Shown: positions 18,582 to 26,951 of the stretch, piece by piece | Layout: each line of letters starts with the position of its first letter | How positions within the stretch are numbered: the stretch's first letter is position 1 | From: Winogradskyella eximia | GTDB lineage: Bacteria > Bacteroidota > Bacteroidia > Flavobacteriales > Flavobacteriaceae | DNA length: 64,000 nt | Direction of reading: 5' to 3' | NCBI RefSeq assembly: GCF_003386165.1 | Contig: NZ_QRDV01000005.1 | Location: 239,844 to 303,843 of the forward strand | Notes under the pieces: generated by a model | What the model saw: only the letters and a program-made list of their open reading frames with translations | Told to the model about the DNA's origin: nothing | The model's database searches: none | Made by a program: the position numbers and the translations under genes

Positions 18582-19637
18582 ATGGATTTTAGCCAATTTA
18601 AAACACCATTTGAATTAGAATCTTGGTTTACCTATATTCTAGTAATCCTTGGCTCAATTTTGTTTGGCTTACTCTTACAATGGATTATCTTTTTAATCAT
18701 TAAAATTTCTAATCGTAGAAAACCTACTGTTTTAAAAGCCCAACTGCTCAAACATTTAAAAATTCCGTCTCAGTTTCTTTTTCCAATTCTATTTATTTTT
18801 AGTGCGTTTAGTTTTCTTAATCTCAATTCATTTTGGCATAAGTGTATTGAAAGCCTCATTATCATTAATTTTTCTTGGCTAATCATTGCCTCATTAAATG
18901 CCATAGAAGAAGTTGTGAAACAAAAATTCACTATTAATGATAGCCATAAAGTAAAAGAAAGAAAAGTATTGACTCAGTTACGCTTTATGAAAAATCTAAC
19001 TGTTGTTATTATAATTACACTTGCAATAGCAGCTATTTTATGGAATATTTCTTCAGTAAGAAAAGTAGGTACAACCATACTTACTTCTGCTGGTGTCATA
19101 GGAATTATTGCTGGTGTAGCCGCTCAAAAATCAATAGCTAATTTAATTACTGGCTTTCAAATTGCCTTTACGCAGCCTATTAAAATTGACGATGAAGTAA
19201 TGATAGAAGGAGAATTTGGTACGGTAGAAGACATAACACTTACTTACGTTGTAATTAAAACTTGGGATTGGAGACGACTTGTATTACCACTTAATTACTT
19301 TAATGACAACTACTTTGTGAACTGGACATTTAGTTCGCAAGAACTCATTGGAAGTGTCTTTTTTCATGTGGATTATATGTTTCCTATTAGTGATTTTAGA
19401 AAAAAACTCTTAGCAATTTTAAAAAGCAACAAACTATGGGATCATAATGTTGCCGATCTCTTAGTTACCAATTTAGACAAAACAACCATGGAATTGAGAG
19501 CTACTTTTAGTGCAAAAAACGCCTCTGACATTTGGAATCTACGTTGCAATGTAAGAGAAGAAATGATAAATTACATTCAAAAAAATCAAGGAAATGGTCT
19601 TCCAACAATACGACAAATAAATTCAAATGAAAACTAA
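18582..19637 (+). CDS. MscS-family mechanosensitive channel
   Basis: 351 aa from ATG at 18582. Four N-terminal membrane helices, then the MscS pore and beta domain (GVIGIIAGVAAQKSIANLITGFQIAFTQPIKI interrupted by function, VEDITLTYVVIKTWDWRRLVLPLNYF). It opens under membrane tension. A TTG at 18549 extends the frame by 11 codons but precedes the predicted transcript start near 18576, so ATG 18582 is preferred, which leaves a leader of only about 6 bases. Followed 34 bp later by the histidine kinase. Confidence 0.93.
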   Translation: MDFSQFKTPFELESWFTYILVILGSILFGLLLQWIIFLIIKISNRRKPTVLKAQLLKHLKIPSQFLFPILFIFSAFSFLNLNSFWHKCIESLIIINFSWLIIASLNAIEEVVKQKFTINDSHKVKERKVLTQLRFMKNLTVVIIITLAIAAILWNISSVRKVGTTILTSAGVIGIIAGVAAQKSIANLITGFQIAFTQPIKIDDEVMIEGEFGTVEDITLTYVVIKTWDWRRLVLPLNYFNDNYFVNWTFSSQELIGSVFFHVDYMFPISDFRKKLLAILKSNKLWDHNVADLLVTNLDKTTMELRATFSAKNASDIWNLRCNVREEMINYIQKNQGNGLPTIRQINSNEN

Positions 19638-19671
19638 ATTAGCTTTCTAAAATGTTAGAAAAACTAACCAT

Positions 19672-22053
19672 ATGAAATTAGATGCTTTAATCAAAAATTT
19701 GCCTGGCTTGGTATATCGTTGCAAAAACGATAAAAATTGGACTATCGAATTCATTAGTGATGGCTGTTTTGCTTTAACAGGATACCACAGTGCGGATTTT
19801 ATGAATAACCGTATTCAGTTAGGTGAAATTATCTTAAAAAAAGATTACAAATTGGTATGGCAAAAAACTCAAAAAGCTATTGCAAATAAAACATCATATA
19901 ATCTTGAATATCGCATTAAGCATAAAAATGGTAGTATTAAATATTTTTGGGAACAAGGACAAGCTATTTTCGACAATAATGACTGTGTTATTGCTTTAGA
20001 GGGTTTTGTGCAAGACATTTCAAAACAAAAAGAAACAGAACAAAAACTATTAATTAAGCAGGTTCAAAAAAAAGCTATTTTAGAAACTTTACCAGATATC
20101 GTAATTCTCTACGACAAAAACGGAAACCATTTAGAGGTTCATGCTCCTAATAATTTTGAAATCGCTGCACTATATGAACACAATATAGGCAAAAACATAG
20201 ACGCTGTTTTTCCTGAAGAAGTTTGTAAAATGATTAAGAAAGCTTTTGTTAATTGCGAAGAAACAAAAGATATTCAAATTTTAGAATATGCACTTGTTAT
20301 AGATGATAAGTTAAGACATTTAGAATCGCGTATCGTTCCAACAGACAATGGTAATTATTTAACTGTTATAAGAGATGTTACCAAAATAAAACAAACAGAT
20401 AAAATAATTAAAGAAAATGAAGAAAGACTGAGACTTAGTTTAGAAGTTGGAGAACTAGGCTCTTGGGAATGGAATTTAGTGACCAATAAAATATTAAGAG
20501 ACGACTATCAAAATCTTCTATTTGGTATAAAATCAACTGACACCAAAGCAGCAAAAAGTAGTATTACATTTCAATCATTTTTAGAAAATGTACACCCTGA
20601 AGATAGAGAATATCTAAAATCTGAGATATCTGAAGCTGTAAAAAATGCAAGTAGTTATGTTGTAGATTATAGAATAATTCATCCTGACAATTCTATTCAC
20701 TGGCTTCACGAAAAAGGAAAAATTTTTAAAAACACAAAAGGACAGCCCCTAAGAGTCATTGGAGTCACACATGATATTACTGCACAGAAAATAGCAGAAC
20801 AAAAATTAAAAGATGATGAAGAAGCCTTACGTGATTATACAGAAAAATTAGAAAACAAAGTAAAAGAGCGAACCAAGGAATTGACCACAACAGTTCAAAA
20901 ACTTGTAGAATCTAACTTAAGTCTCGAGGATCAAATACAAATTACAAAGTCGGCAGAAAAAGAAGTTGTACAAAATAAATATTTACTTGATAATATTTCT
21001 CAAAACTTTCCTAAAGGATTTGTGGCCGTTTTTGATGTTGATTTCAAGATTCTTTTAGTTGAGGGTGAAGAAGTTGAAGAATTAGGTTTTAAAGGATTAG
21101 CGGATTCAAACACACTATTAGACCATGTTATAGGTGTACCTGATGATGTTAAACAAACAATTAGAAACAATATTGTAAAAACCTTTAAAGGAGAACATTG
21201 CTCTTTTGAAATTGCATATCAAAACAGAACCTTTTTAGTAAATACAACACCCTTATACAATTTAGAAAACAAAATAGAGCAAGTTTTGCTGGTACATAAT
21301 AATATTACACTACAAAAAAAGGCAGAATTTGAAATTTTAAATACACTAAAAAAAGAACAAGAATTAAGTGAATTAAAATCTCGTTTTATCTCTATGGCAT
21401 CGCATGAGTTTAGGACGCCTTTGAGTGCCATATTATCTTCAGCAATCTTAATAGAAAAACTAAACAAGCCAGGAAATGAAGAAAAAAGATTGAATCATGT
21501 GTCTAAAATTAGATCTAATGTTAAAGACTTGGTTCTAATTCTTAACGACTTCTTATCTTTAAGTAAATTACAAGAAGGCAAAGTTTTGGTGCAACCTTCA
21601 TCTTTTGATCTTATTAATTTTTCAAAATCTGTGATTGAAGAAATTGAAGGCATTAAAAAGGATGGTCAAATTATTTCACTTATACATCAACAACCTAAAA
21701 TTGATATATATCTAGATTCCAAATTATTAAAACATATTCTCTTTAACTTAGTATCTAATGCTATAAAGTATTCTGAAGAAAACAAAGCTATTACTTTTAA
21801 AATACAAGCTACAGAGCAACATGTAATAATAGAAATAACAGATCAAGGTATTGGTATCCCTAAAGAGGATTTGGATAGTATGTTTCAACGTTTTTATCGC
21901 GCAAATAACACCACAAACATTCAAGGTACTGGCTTAGGCTTAAACATAGTAAAACAATATACAGAATTGATGGGAGGAAGTATTACATTTAAAAGCGAAT
22001 TAAATGTAGGTTCTACTTTTTTCATTGAGTTCCCTTTAAATATTGAAAAATGA
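19672..22053 (+). CDS. Multi-PAS sensor histidine kinase
   Basis: 793 aa, no transmembrane segment evident, so cytosolic. PAS/PAC units occupy about 1-125, 130-240 and 250-375, a coiled coil about 380-435, and a fourth PAS-like domain about 440-555. The HisKA box has His578 (MASHEFRTPLSA). The HATPase has the N box (NLVSNAIKY), G1 (DQGIGIP) and G2 (GTGLGLNI). The stop overlaps the ATG of the receiver-Crp/Fnr gene by 4 bp, so the pair forms a two-component system. The signal is unknown; PAS domains could bind haem, flavin or small ligands. Confidence 0.96.
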   Translation: MKLDALIKNLPGLVYRCKNDKNWTIEFISDGCFALTGYHSADFMNNRIQLGEIILKKDYKLVWQKTQKAIANKTSYNLEYRIKHKNGSIKYFWEQGQAIFDNNDCVIALEGFVQDISKQKETEQKLLIKQVQKKAILETLPDIVILYDKNGNHLEVHAPNNFEIAALYEHNIGKNIDAVFPEEVCKMIKKAFVNCEETKDIQILEYALVIDDKLRHLESRIVPTDNGNYLTVIRDVTKIKQTDKIIKENEERLRLSLEVGELGSWEWNLVTNKILRDDYQNLLFGIKSTDTKAAKSSITFQSFLENVHPEDREYLKSEISEAVKNASSYVVDYRIIHPDNSIHWLHEKGKIFKNTKGQPLRVIGVTHDITAQKIAEQKLKDDEEALRDYTEKLENKVKERTKELTTTVQKLVESNLSLEDQIQITKSAEKEVVQNKYLLDNISQNFPKGFVAVFDVDFKILLVEGEEVEELGFKGLADSNTLLDHVIGVPDDVKQTIRNNIVKTFKGEHCSFEIAYQNRTFLVNTTPLYNLENKIEQVLLVHNNITLQKKAEFEILNTLKKEQELSELKSRFISMASHEFRTPLSAILSSAILIEKLNKPGNEEKRLNHVSKIRSNVKDLVLILNDFLSLSKLQEGKVLVQPSSFDLINFSKSVIEEIEGIKKDGQIISLIHQQPKIDIYLDSKLLKHILFNLVSNAIKYSEENKAITFKIQATEQHVIIEITDQGIGIPKEDLDSMFQRFYRANNTTNIQGTGLGLNIVKQYTELMGGSITFKSELNVGSTFFIEFPLNIEK

Positions 22054-23123
22054 TGAAAAAAATTTTATTAATAGAAGATAACAAAGATGTTCGGGAAAAT
22101 ACAGCCGAAATTCTTGAGTTAGAAAATTACACTGTTAGCACTGCCGAAAATGGAAAAATAGGTGTAGAAAAAGCATTAAAAATAATTCCTGATTTAATTA
22201 TTTGTGACATTATGATGCCAGAATTAGATGGTTTTGGGGTCTTTGAGAATCTAAAAAGCACTCCCAAAACGGCAAGTATTCCATTCATTTTCTTAACTGC
22301 AAAATCCGAAAAAGAGGATTTAAGAAAAGGTATGAATTTAGGTGCAGATGATTATTTAACCAAACCTTTTGAAGAGAACGAATTACTAGAAGCTATTGAG
22401 TGCAGAATCAAAAAAAATGATTTTCTAAAAAAAGAATTCTCAAAAAACGTTAAAGGCATCAACCAATTTTTAAATGAAGCTTCGGAATACCTCAACTTAG
22501 AAGCCTTAATAAATGATCGTAGTATTGAGAGTTATAACAACAAAGAACATATTTTTAACGAAGGTAACGCGGCACATCAATTATATTATATAAAAAGTGG
22601 CACTATAAAAACATACCGCACAACAGAATCTGGTAAAGAATTTGTAACCGGATTTTTTGGTGCTGGCGATTTTATAGGACAGTTATCATTACTTGATGAT
22701 GCTGGCATTTACATAGAAACAGCAAGTGTATTAGAACAAGCTGAGGTTTGTGGTATCCCTAAAGCCGATTTCACAAAACTGTTGTATAGTAATAAAGACG
22801 TTTCTAATAAATTTATTGAGATCATCTCTCATAATTTAATTGATTTACAAGAACACTTGGTAGATATGGCCTTTGCTACAGTAAGACAAAAAACAGCAAA
22901 AGCACTATTAGAATTAGATGCCAAAGGCATGATAAAAGATGACACTCATAAAGGTATTAGCATACCAAGAGAAGATTTTGCAGGCTTAATTGGTACGGCA
23001 ACAGAAACAGCGATTAGAATGTTAACCGAGTTTAAAAACGAAGGATTAATTAGCATTGAAACCAACAGAAAACTCGTATTATTGGATAAAGAAAGTTTAA
23101 GAGATATCGCAGAATTTGGATAA
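22050..23123 (+). CDS. Response regulator with Crp/Fnr effector (receiver-cNMP-HTH)
   Basis: 357 aa. Receiver at 1-120 with an intact acidic pair (LLIEDN), phospho-acceptor Asp53 (ICDIMMPELDG), Thr near 83 and Lys105 (LTKPF). A Crp-like beta-roll at about 150-260 (GTIKTYRTTESGKEF, GAGDFIGQLSLL) lacks the Arg that binds cyclic nucleotide phosphate in CRP (IETASV instead of RSATV). A Crp/Fnr winged helix follows, with recognition helix TATETAIRMLTEF keeping the E-x3-R pair that reads TGA half-sites. It has no N-terminal Cys cluster, so it is unlike FNR. Best candidate for binding the TGAY-N4-RTCA sites. Translationally coupled to the kinase. Confidence 0.95.
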   Translation: MMKKILLIEDNKDVRENTAEILELENYTVSTAENGKIGVEKALKIIPDLIICDIMMPELDGFGVFENLKSTPKTASIPFIFLTAKSEKEDLRKGMNLGADDYLTKPFEENELLEAIECRIKKNDFLKKEFSKNVKGINQFLNEASEYLNLEALINDRSIESYNNKEHIFNEGNAAHQLYYIKSGTIKTYRTTESGKEFVTGFFGAGDFIGQLSLLDDAGIYIETASVLEQAEVCGIPKADFTKLLYSNKDVSNKFIEIISHNLIDLQEHLVDMAFATVRQKTAKALLELDAKGMIKDDTHKGISIPREDFAGLIGTATETAIRMLTEFKNEGLISIETNRKLVLLDKESLRDIAEFG

Positions 23124-23207
23124 ACTAAACTTTATGGAATTTGGGAATCTCTTAAGCAATAAGAAATTATAGTTAAAGATAAAAAAAACTATAGCTAAAA
23201 CGATTTA

Positions 23208-23426
23208 CTATTTTTTAAGCTGATTTAAAACTTTATCGCTTACAAAAGTAAGCAACTGGTTTTGTATTAAACCTTTCAACTCATTCTTAATGTTTACAGA
23301 TTTTAAGCTGTTTTTAGAGTTTTTTACATTCAACTTTATACGCTCTTTATAGATCTGTTTTTGCAAACTTAAAATCTTTAAGTCATTATCTATTTCGTCA
23401 AACGAATTATAACGTTTTGGTATCAT
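23208..23426 (-). CDS. Small charged protein, DUF6327-like
   Basis: 72 aa, strongly basic, beginning MIPKRYNSFDEIDNDLKILSLQK. It resembles DUF6327 proteins that travel with YtxH and holin-like genes in flavobacteria; family call is from memory of that pattern. Its start overlaps the end of the holin-like gene by 20 bp, so it is the third gene of the 24107-23208 operon. Function unknown. Confidence 0.75.
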   Translation of the reverse strand: MIPKRYNSFDEIDNDLKILSLQKQIYKERIKLNVKNSKNSLKSVNIKNELKGLIQNQLLTFVSDKVLNQLKK

Positions 23427-23772
23427 CTCTTGTAAAATAATAGTTAGAAAATTTTCTTATTATAGGTGCATTTAGTTTAGCTCTAAACAAATATAAAAGT
23501 ACTACAACCAAAACATAAAATAAACCTACAATTAAAAAGCCGTAAAACGTATTTTGTAGAACTTGCGCTAATTTAAAGGCTATAGCAAAAGAGGTTATTA
23601 ACAAAGCGACACAAGCTAAAGCACCTATAATCATTATTTTAGCCATATAGGTTATGCCAATCATAAGTGCTTTAAAACTTTGTAGCTTAATGTAATCTTC
23701 ACTAGTTTTTAAATATCTGTGAATATTAGCATCAGTGTTTAATACGTTTTCTTTTAAGGTCTCAAAAGCCAT
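23407..23772 (-). CDS. Holin-like / phage_holin_3_6 family membrane protein
   Basis: 121 aa with two long hydrophobic segments (MIIGALACVALLITSFAIAF; FYGFLIVGLFYVLVVVLLYLF) and a soluble N-terminal helix. Families of this shape are annotated as holin superfamily or competence-related but occur outside prophages, and nothing phage-like surrounds it. It lies 2 bp after the YtxH gene. Probably a membrane stress protein. Confidence 0.85.
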   Translation of the reverse strand: MAFETLKENVLNTDANIHRYLKTSEDYIKLQSFKALMIGITYMAKIMIIGALACVALLITSFAIAFKLAQVLQNTFYGFLIVGLFYVLVVVLLYLFRAKLNAPIIRKFSNYYFTRDDTKTL

Positions 23773-23774
23773 AA

Positions 23775-24107
23775 TTAGTTTTTTTGAGCGTGCGTATTTT
23801 TATATTTAAGTTCTTCTAATTTACTTTCTAAACTAGAAATTATATCCTCTGCTTTACCGCTCATATTAGAAATTGTGTCATCTAATTTTTGCTCAAACTC
23901 TTCCTTTTTATCGTTCACAGTTTTTGTAAGCTCAGCTTTAGCATGAGAAATACGTTCTGAGATTTCGTGTTTGGTTTCTTCTGTTTTTTGTTTAATTTTT
24001 CTTCTGGTTTTTGTGCCCTTAGCTGGTGCATACAAAATTCCAATTCCGGCACCTATTGCTGCTCCTGTTAATAAAGCCAATAGTGTGTTTTCGCTATTAT
24101 TTGTCAT
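23775..24107 (-). CDS. YtxH domain protein
   Basis: 110 aa. N-terminal glycine-rich membrane helix (LLALLTGAAIGAGIGILYAPAKGTKTR is the family hallmark, shown here to 12 residues: AAIGAGIGILYA) followed by a charged coiled coil. YtxH proteins are general-stress proteins in Bacillus. First gene of a three-gene operon with an exact TAATTTTG promoter and an operator. A hairpin lies in its 5' leader. Confidence 0.9.
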   Translation of the reverse strand: MTNNSENTLLALLTGAAIGAGIGILYAPAKGTKTRRKIKQKTEETKHEISERISHAKAELTKTVNDKKEEFEQKLDDTISNMSGKAEDIISSLESKLEELKYKNTHAQKN

Positions 24108-24121
24108 GATTCTATTTTTTT

Positions 24122-24145
24122 AACCTAACAAATTGTTGTTAGGTT
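24122..24145 (-). other. Hairpin in the ytxH 5' leader
   Basis: AACCTAACAA at 24122-24131 pairs with TTGTTAGGTT at 24136-24145 (10 bp, 4-base loop). It lies between the predicted transcript start (about 24168) and the ATG at 24107, followed by an A-rich stretch that would hold the ribosome site. It could stabilise the mRNA or modulate translation. Confidence 0.6.
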
Positions 24146-24171
24146 TGATTAATAAATAATTTTATATACAT

Positions 24172-24214
24172 CAAAATTAGACCATATAACCTGTAATTAG
24201 AATGACCCACATCA
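24172..24214 (-). promoter_or_regulatory. Crp/Fnr-type operator plus -7 element, ytxH operon
   Basis: TGACCCACATCA at 24203-24214 and minus-strand TAATTTTG at 24179-24172, centres 33 bp apart. It is back to back with the site at 24255-24266 that serves the divergent gene. Confidence 0.8.
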
Positions 24215-24254
24215 TTCTGTAAAAATATTTTACAAAACAAAAAGCCACCAAGAT

Positions 24255-24297
24255 TGATGTAGGTCATTTCTTATAGGAACTTATAGAATTAACTTAG
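24255..24297 (+). promoter_or_regulatory. Crp/Fnr-type operator plus -7 element, 24338 gene
   Basis: TGATGTAGGTCA at 24255-24266 and TAACTTAG at 24290-24297, centres 33 bp apart. Together with the minus-strand site it makes a divergent pair with each gene having its own operator. Confidence 0.75.
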
Positions 24298-24337
24298 CAG
24301 AAGAAGAGGAAATAATGTTGTATCTAATAGATTACTA

Positions 24338-24820
24338 ATGAACTCCAAAGTAGAAATAACCAGAGAAAAGCGTGTGTATATTGCATCATTTTCAAAAATT
24401 CAACATATTGAAAACTTAATAAAACGTATTTTCCATTTAGATATGAAAAATATCCAGATTTCAGTAATAGGTAAAATGCAAAGCATAAATTCTGACACAA
24501 ATTTTAAACCGTCTTGGATGGATTTAAAAAACTACTGCACTAATGAGTTACATTTATCTTCAAATTTTGGAATGGTTTCAAATCCGGAAATAGGCACGTT
24601 ATTTATTGCCGGATTTTTAGCACCAATGTTTCTTCAAGAAATTGATGGTAAAAAAATAGGCTCCTTATCTACAGGTTTGTATGGTATCTTAAGAGGTCTT
24701 GGCATAGACCAAAATAGCGTAGTTACGTATTCAAAAGCATTACATACCAACAACTTCTTATTGATTATTAGAGGCAATAAAGATGAAATGATTGCATTAG
24801 AAACGCTCCTAAAAATATAG
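24338..24820 (+). CDS. Hypothetical protein, possibly YflT/general-stress-like
   Basis: 160 aa, no signal peptide. The N-terminal part (VYIASFSKIQHIENLIKRI) and the C-terminal YSKALHTNNFLLIIRG segment recall the ferredoxin-like fold of heat-induced YflT/GsiB-type or DUF1269 proteins, in which a glycine-rich middle (GTLFIAGFLAPMF) separates two halves. This is a weak fold-level guess. It is monocistronic, convergent with usp, and has its own regulon-type promoter. Confidence 0.8.
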   Translation: MNSKVEITREKRVYIASFSKIQHIENLIKRIFHLDMKNIQISVIGKMQSINSDTNFKPSWMDLKNYCTNELHLSSNFGMVSNPEIGTLFIAGFLAPMFLQEIDGKKIGSLSTGLYGILRGLGIDQNSVVTYSKALHTNNFLLIIRGNKDEMIALETLLKI

Positions 24821-24861
24821 ACAAACGCTTTGTATAATAGTAATTTAGTGCAAACATAGCG

Positions 24862-25704
24862 TTATCTATTTATCAACCATACAGGTACCGATAAATGAGT
24901 ATCTAATTCTTTTAATAAAGGTCTCGGAAGATCATTACCAATATAGTTAGATTGTTCTCCTATAAATGCGATGAGATTACAACGATCATTCTCTACAAAG
25001 CTGTTAATACCTTTATTCACATTCATGCGCTCAAGGGTATGAAAATTACATGTTAGACCTTTAAAAATGTGCTCTAACTTGGTTTTATTTTCTAATTGAT
25101 TATCATCTAAATTATGTTCTTTTTTAATGTGAAGAATTTGTATCTCTGTGTTGTATAAATTGGCAAGATTAAGCAATTCTGAAAAACTAGTTTCAAGCAA
25201 TGCTTCTTCATAATTAACAGGAAGTACAATTTCTGTAAGACTACAAAACTTAAAGTCTCCAGGCACTGCCAATATGGAACATTCCGTAATATATTCCATA
25301 ATATCTAAGGTTGGTATTTGTCTATCTTCTTGGTTATCGAATACATCTTTGGCACCAATGACTAATAAATCTATGGCATTCGTTTTAATTGAATCTTTTA
25401 AAGCATAAAGTAAAGCGTTATAGCTTGATAGCACTTTGTAGTTATGCTTGTTATTTTTATACTTTAATGTTATGGTGTTTATTATTTTATTTAAACCCGT
25501 TTCTGATGTTTTCTTTTCTGATTTAAAAATGTCATTTTCTACATCTGGAATAAGCGCTTCAATATCTGAGGCATCTGCATCTGCCTGGAAGGCATTTAAA
25601 AAATAAAATGTACAAGTCTGCTGATTGTAAAGCTGTACAGCATAATCAATAGCATTTTGGGCATTTTCAGAAAAATCTGTGTAACATAAAATTCGCTTTT
25701 CCAT
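24862..25704 (-). CDS. Universal stress protein with two Usp domains
   Basis: 280 aa. N-terminal Usp domain (ILCYTDFSENAQNAIDYAVQL, LLVIGAKD) and a second, more diverged domain from about residue 155 (EIVLPVNYEEALLETSFSELLNLA). The full ATP-binding G-x2-G-x9-G(S/T) motif is not clear in either half, so nucleotide binding is uncertain. Tandem Usp proteins are common in flavobacteria. The next gene upstream, 16 bp away, encodes the I42-like lipoprotein. Confidence 0.92.
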   Translation of the reverse strand: MEKRILCYTDFSENAQNAIDYAVQLYNQQTCTFYFLNAFQADADASDIEALIPDVENDIFKSEKKTSETGLNKIINTITLKYKNNKHNYKVLSSYNALLYALKDSIKTNAIDLLVIGAKDVFDNQEDRQIPTLDIMEYITECSILAVPGDFKFCSLTEIVLPVNYEEALLETSFSELLNLANLYNTEIQILHIKKEHNLDDNQLENKTKLEHIFKGLTCNFHTLERMNVNKGINSFVENDRCNLIAFIGEQSNYIGNDLPRPLLKELDTHLSVPVWLINR

Positions 25705-25719
25705 TTTAACAAACTGGTA

Positions 25720-26115
25720 TTATTGTATTAATTCTGAAGTGATAAGTCCAATAGTGCCAACAATAACATTTAATTGAAAGGTATTTTCAATAGTCTTACC
25801 ATTAGTGTAGATTATTTCTATATGCTCTTCACCATCAGAGACCGTTTTAAAATCGAATGTGTAAATGCTTTTTTCAGCATCTGTAGTTATGGATACTGGT
25901 TTTTGCAATTTAACATAGGTGTTTTTAGAAATAATTTCCCAATAAAAATCGGTACCAGAATTACCTTCTAATACAATTTGAAATGGATCATCTTCACTTA
26001 ATTCTATAGTTTTACCGTTAGCACCATAAGTGTATGGATACGAACAACTGATAAACATAAAAAGAAGAATGGGTATTATAGTTCTAAACATTTTTGAATG
26101 AAAATTATAAGCCAT
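25720..26115 (-). CDS. Chagasin-like (I42) lipoprotein
   Basis: 131 aa. A lipobox follows a hydrophobic stretch (PILLFMFISCSY), so it is probably a lipoprotein. The mature part looks like the Ig-fold cysteine-protease inhibitor family I42: EGNSGTDFYWEI stands where chagasins have GNPTTGYxW. A second in-frame ATG at 26091 (MFRTIIP) gives an equally good signal peptide and may be the true start. Inhibitor activity is inferred only from this motif. Confidence 0.75.
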   Translation of the reverse strand: MAYNFHSKMFRTIIPILLFMFISCSYPYTYGANGKTIELSEDDPFQIVLEGNSGTDFYWEIISKNTYVKLQKPVSITTDAEKSIYTFDFKTVSDGEEHIEIIYTNGKTIENTFQLNVIVGTIGLITSELIQ

Positions 26116-26162
26116 AACATTACTATTTTAAAGTGATTAAAAACATATCATTGAAACTAAAA

Positions 26163-26196
26163 AAAAAGGAAGCCAACCAACCAAGACTTCCTTTTT
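26163..26196 (-). terminator. Terminator after PepSY-like gene
   Basis: AAAAAGGAAG at 26163-26172 and CTTCCTTTTT at 26187-26196 form a 10-bp stem around a CCAA-repeat loop. On the minus strand it is followed by a T run. It lies after the stop codon of the 26271-26819 gene. Confidence 0.75.
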
Positions 26197-26270
26197 AATG
26201 AACTTAATTTAATAAGTTCGGTTATCAATTATACTATAAAATTTCTTTAAAGTATAAACTGATACAAGTG

Positions 26271-26819
26271 CTATTTAAGGTTTACATTTATTTTTTTATG
26301 AACTTTTAAAATCTCTCCCTTACCATCCATAAAAACCACTTTTTCTTCATCTCCTTTTTTAAGAATAAGTTTGTAACGTTCTTTAGTGGCTTTGTTAGCA
26401 AAATGAGTCATTTTATAATAATCCTTTGTGAGTGTCCAACCCGGAAAAGCTTTAGCAACAGCCTCTCTAACATCAATATTAGGTGAGATATTTTTTAAAT
26501 GTTCTACAGAACTTAATAATTGCCCTTCTTTATTATAAGTAACCACCAATTTGCCATGCTCACCTTTTAAAGTAACCTGAAAGGTTTCATAATCTTCATC
26601 GCTTTCAATATCATCATTGATATACACATCTTCTTCTATAAATTCTACAGGTACTCCATAAAACTCAATCACCTCAAAACCCCTAAAGTCAACATCAATG
26701 GCTTCTATAATTGTTACTGGAACGATTTCTCTTTTGATTTTTGCTTTAAAAACCACATCTTGACCATAGGAATGCATTGCTATTCCTATTAAAAACAGGC
26801 CTAAAATTATTTTTTTCAT
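26271..26819 (-). CDS. PepSY-like secreted protein
   Basis: 182 aa with signal peptide (LGLFLIGIAMHSYGQ). Two repeats with PepSY/BLIP-like features are visible, the first around AIDVDFRGFEVIEFYGV and the second around VREAVAKAFPGWTLTKDYY, each followed by beta hairpins (YKLILKKGDEEKVVFMDGKG). Periplasmic, no enzyme motif. Preceded by an operator and an exact TAGATTTG -7 element, and followed by its own terminator, so monocistronic. Confidence 0.85.
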   Translation of the reverse strand: MKKIILGLFLIGIAMHSYGQDVVFKAKIKREIVPVTIIEAIDVDFRGFEVIEFYGVPVEFIEEDVYINDDIESDEDYETFQVTLKGEHGKLVVTYNKEGQLLSSVEHLKNISPNIDVREAVAKAFPGWTLTKDYYKMTHFANKATKERYKLILKKGDEEKVVFMDGKGEILKVHKKINVNLK

Positions 26820-26873
26820 TTTATTAATATTTAAGTTTTTACTGATATTACACTATTATAATAATTTGTATCA

Positions 26874-26916
26874 CAAATCTAAAGCTGTCTATAAAATCGC
26901 AGAATGACTTAGATCA
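26874..26916 (-). promoter_or_regulatory. Crp/Fnr-type operator plus -7 element, PepSY-like gene
   Basis: TGACTTAGATCA at 26905-26916 and minus-strand TAGATTTG at 26881-26874, centres 33 bp apart. Confidence 0.78.
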
Positions 26917-26951
26917 ACCGCTCAGATTTTTAATATTTTATATTCATTTCA

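Noticed and set aside
23407..24107. Prophage or sporulation genes (holin-like, YtxH)
   Set aside because: No lysin, structural phage or sporulation genes are nearby; these families also occur as chromosomal stress proteins.
26134..26150. TGATTAAAAACATATCA before the I42-like gene
   Set aside because: The half-sites are separated by 11 rather than 6 bases, so it does not match the motif.
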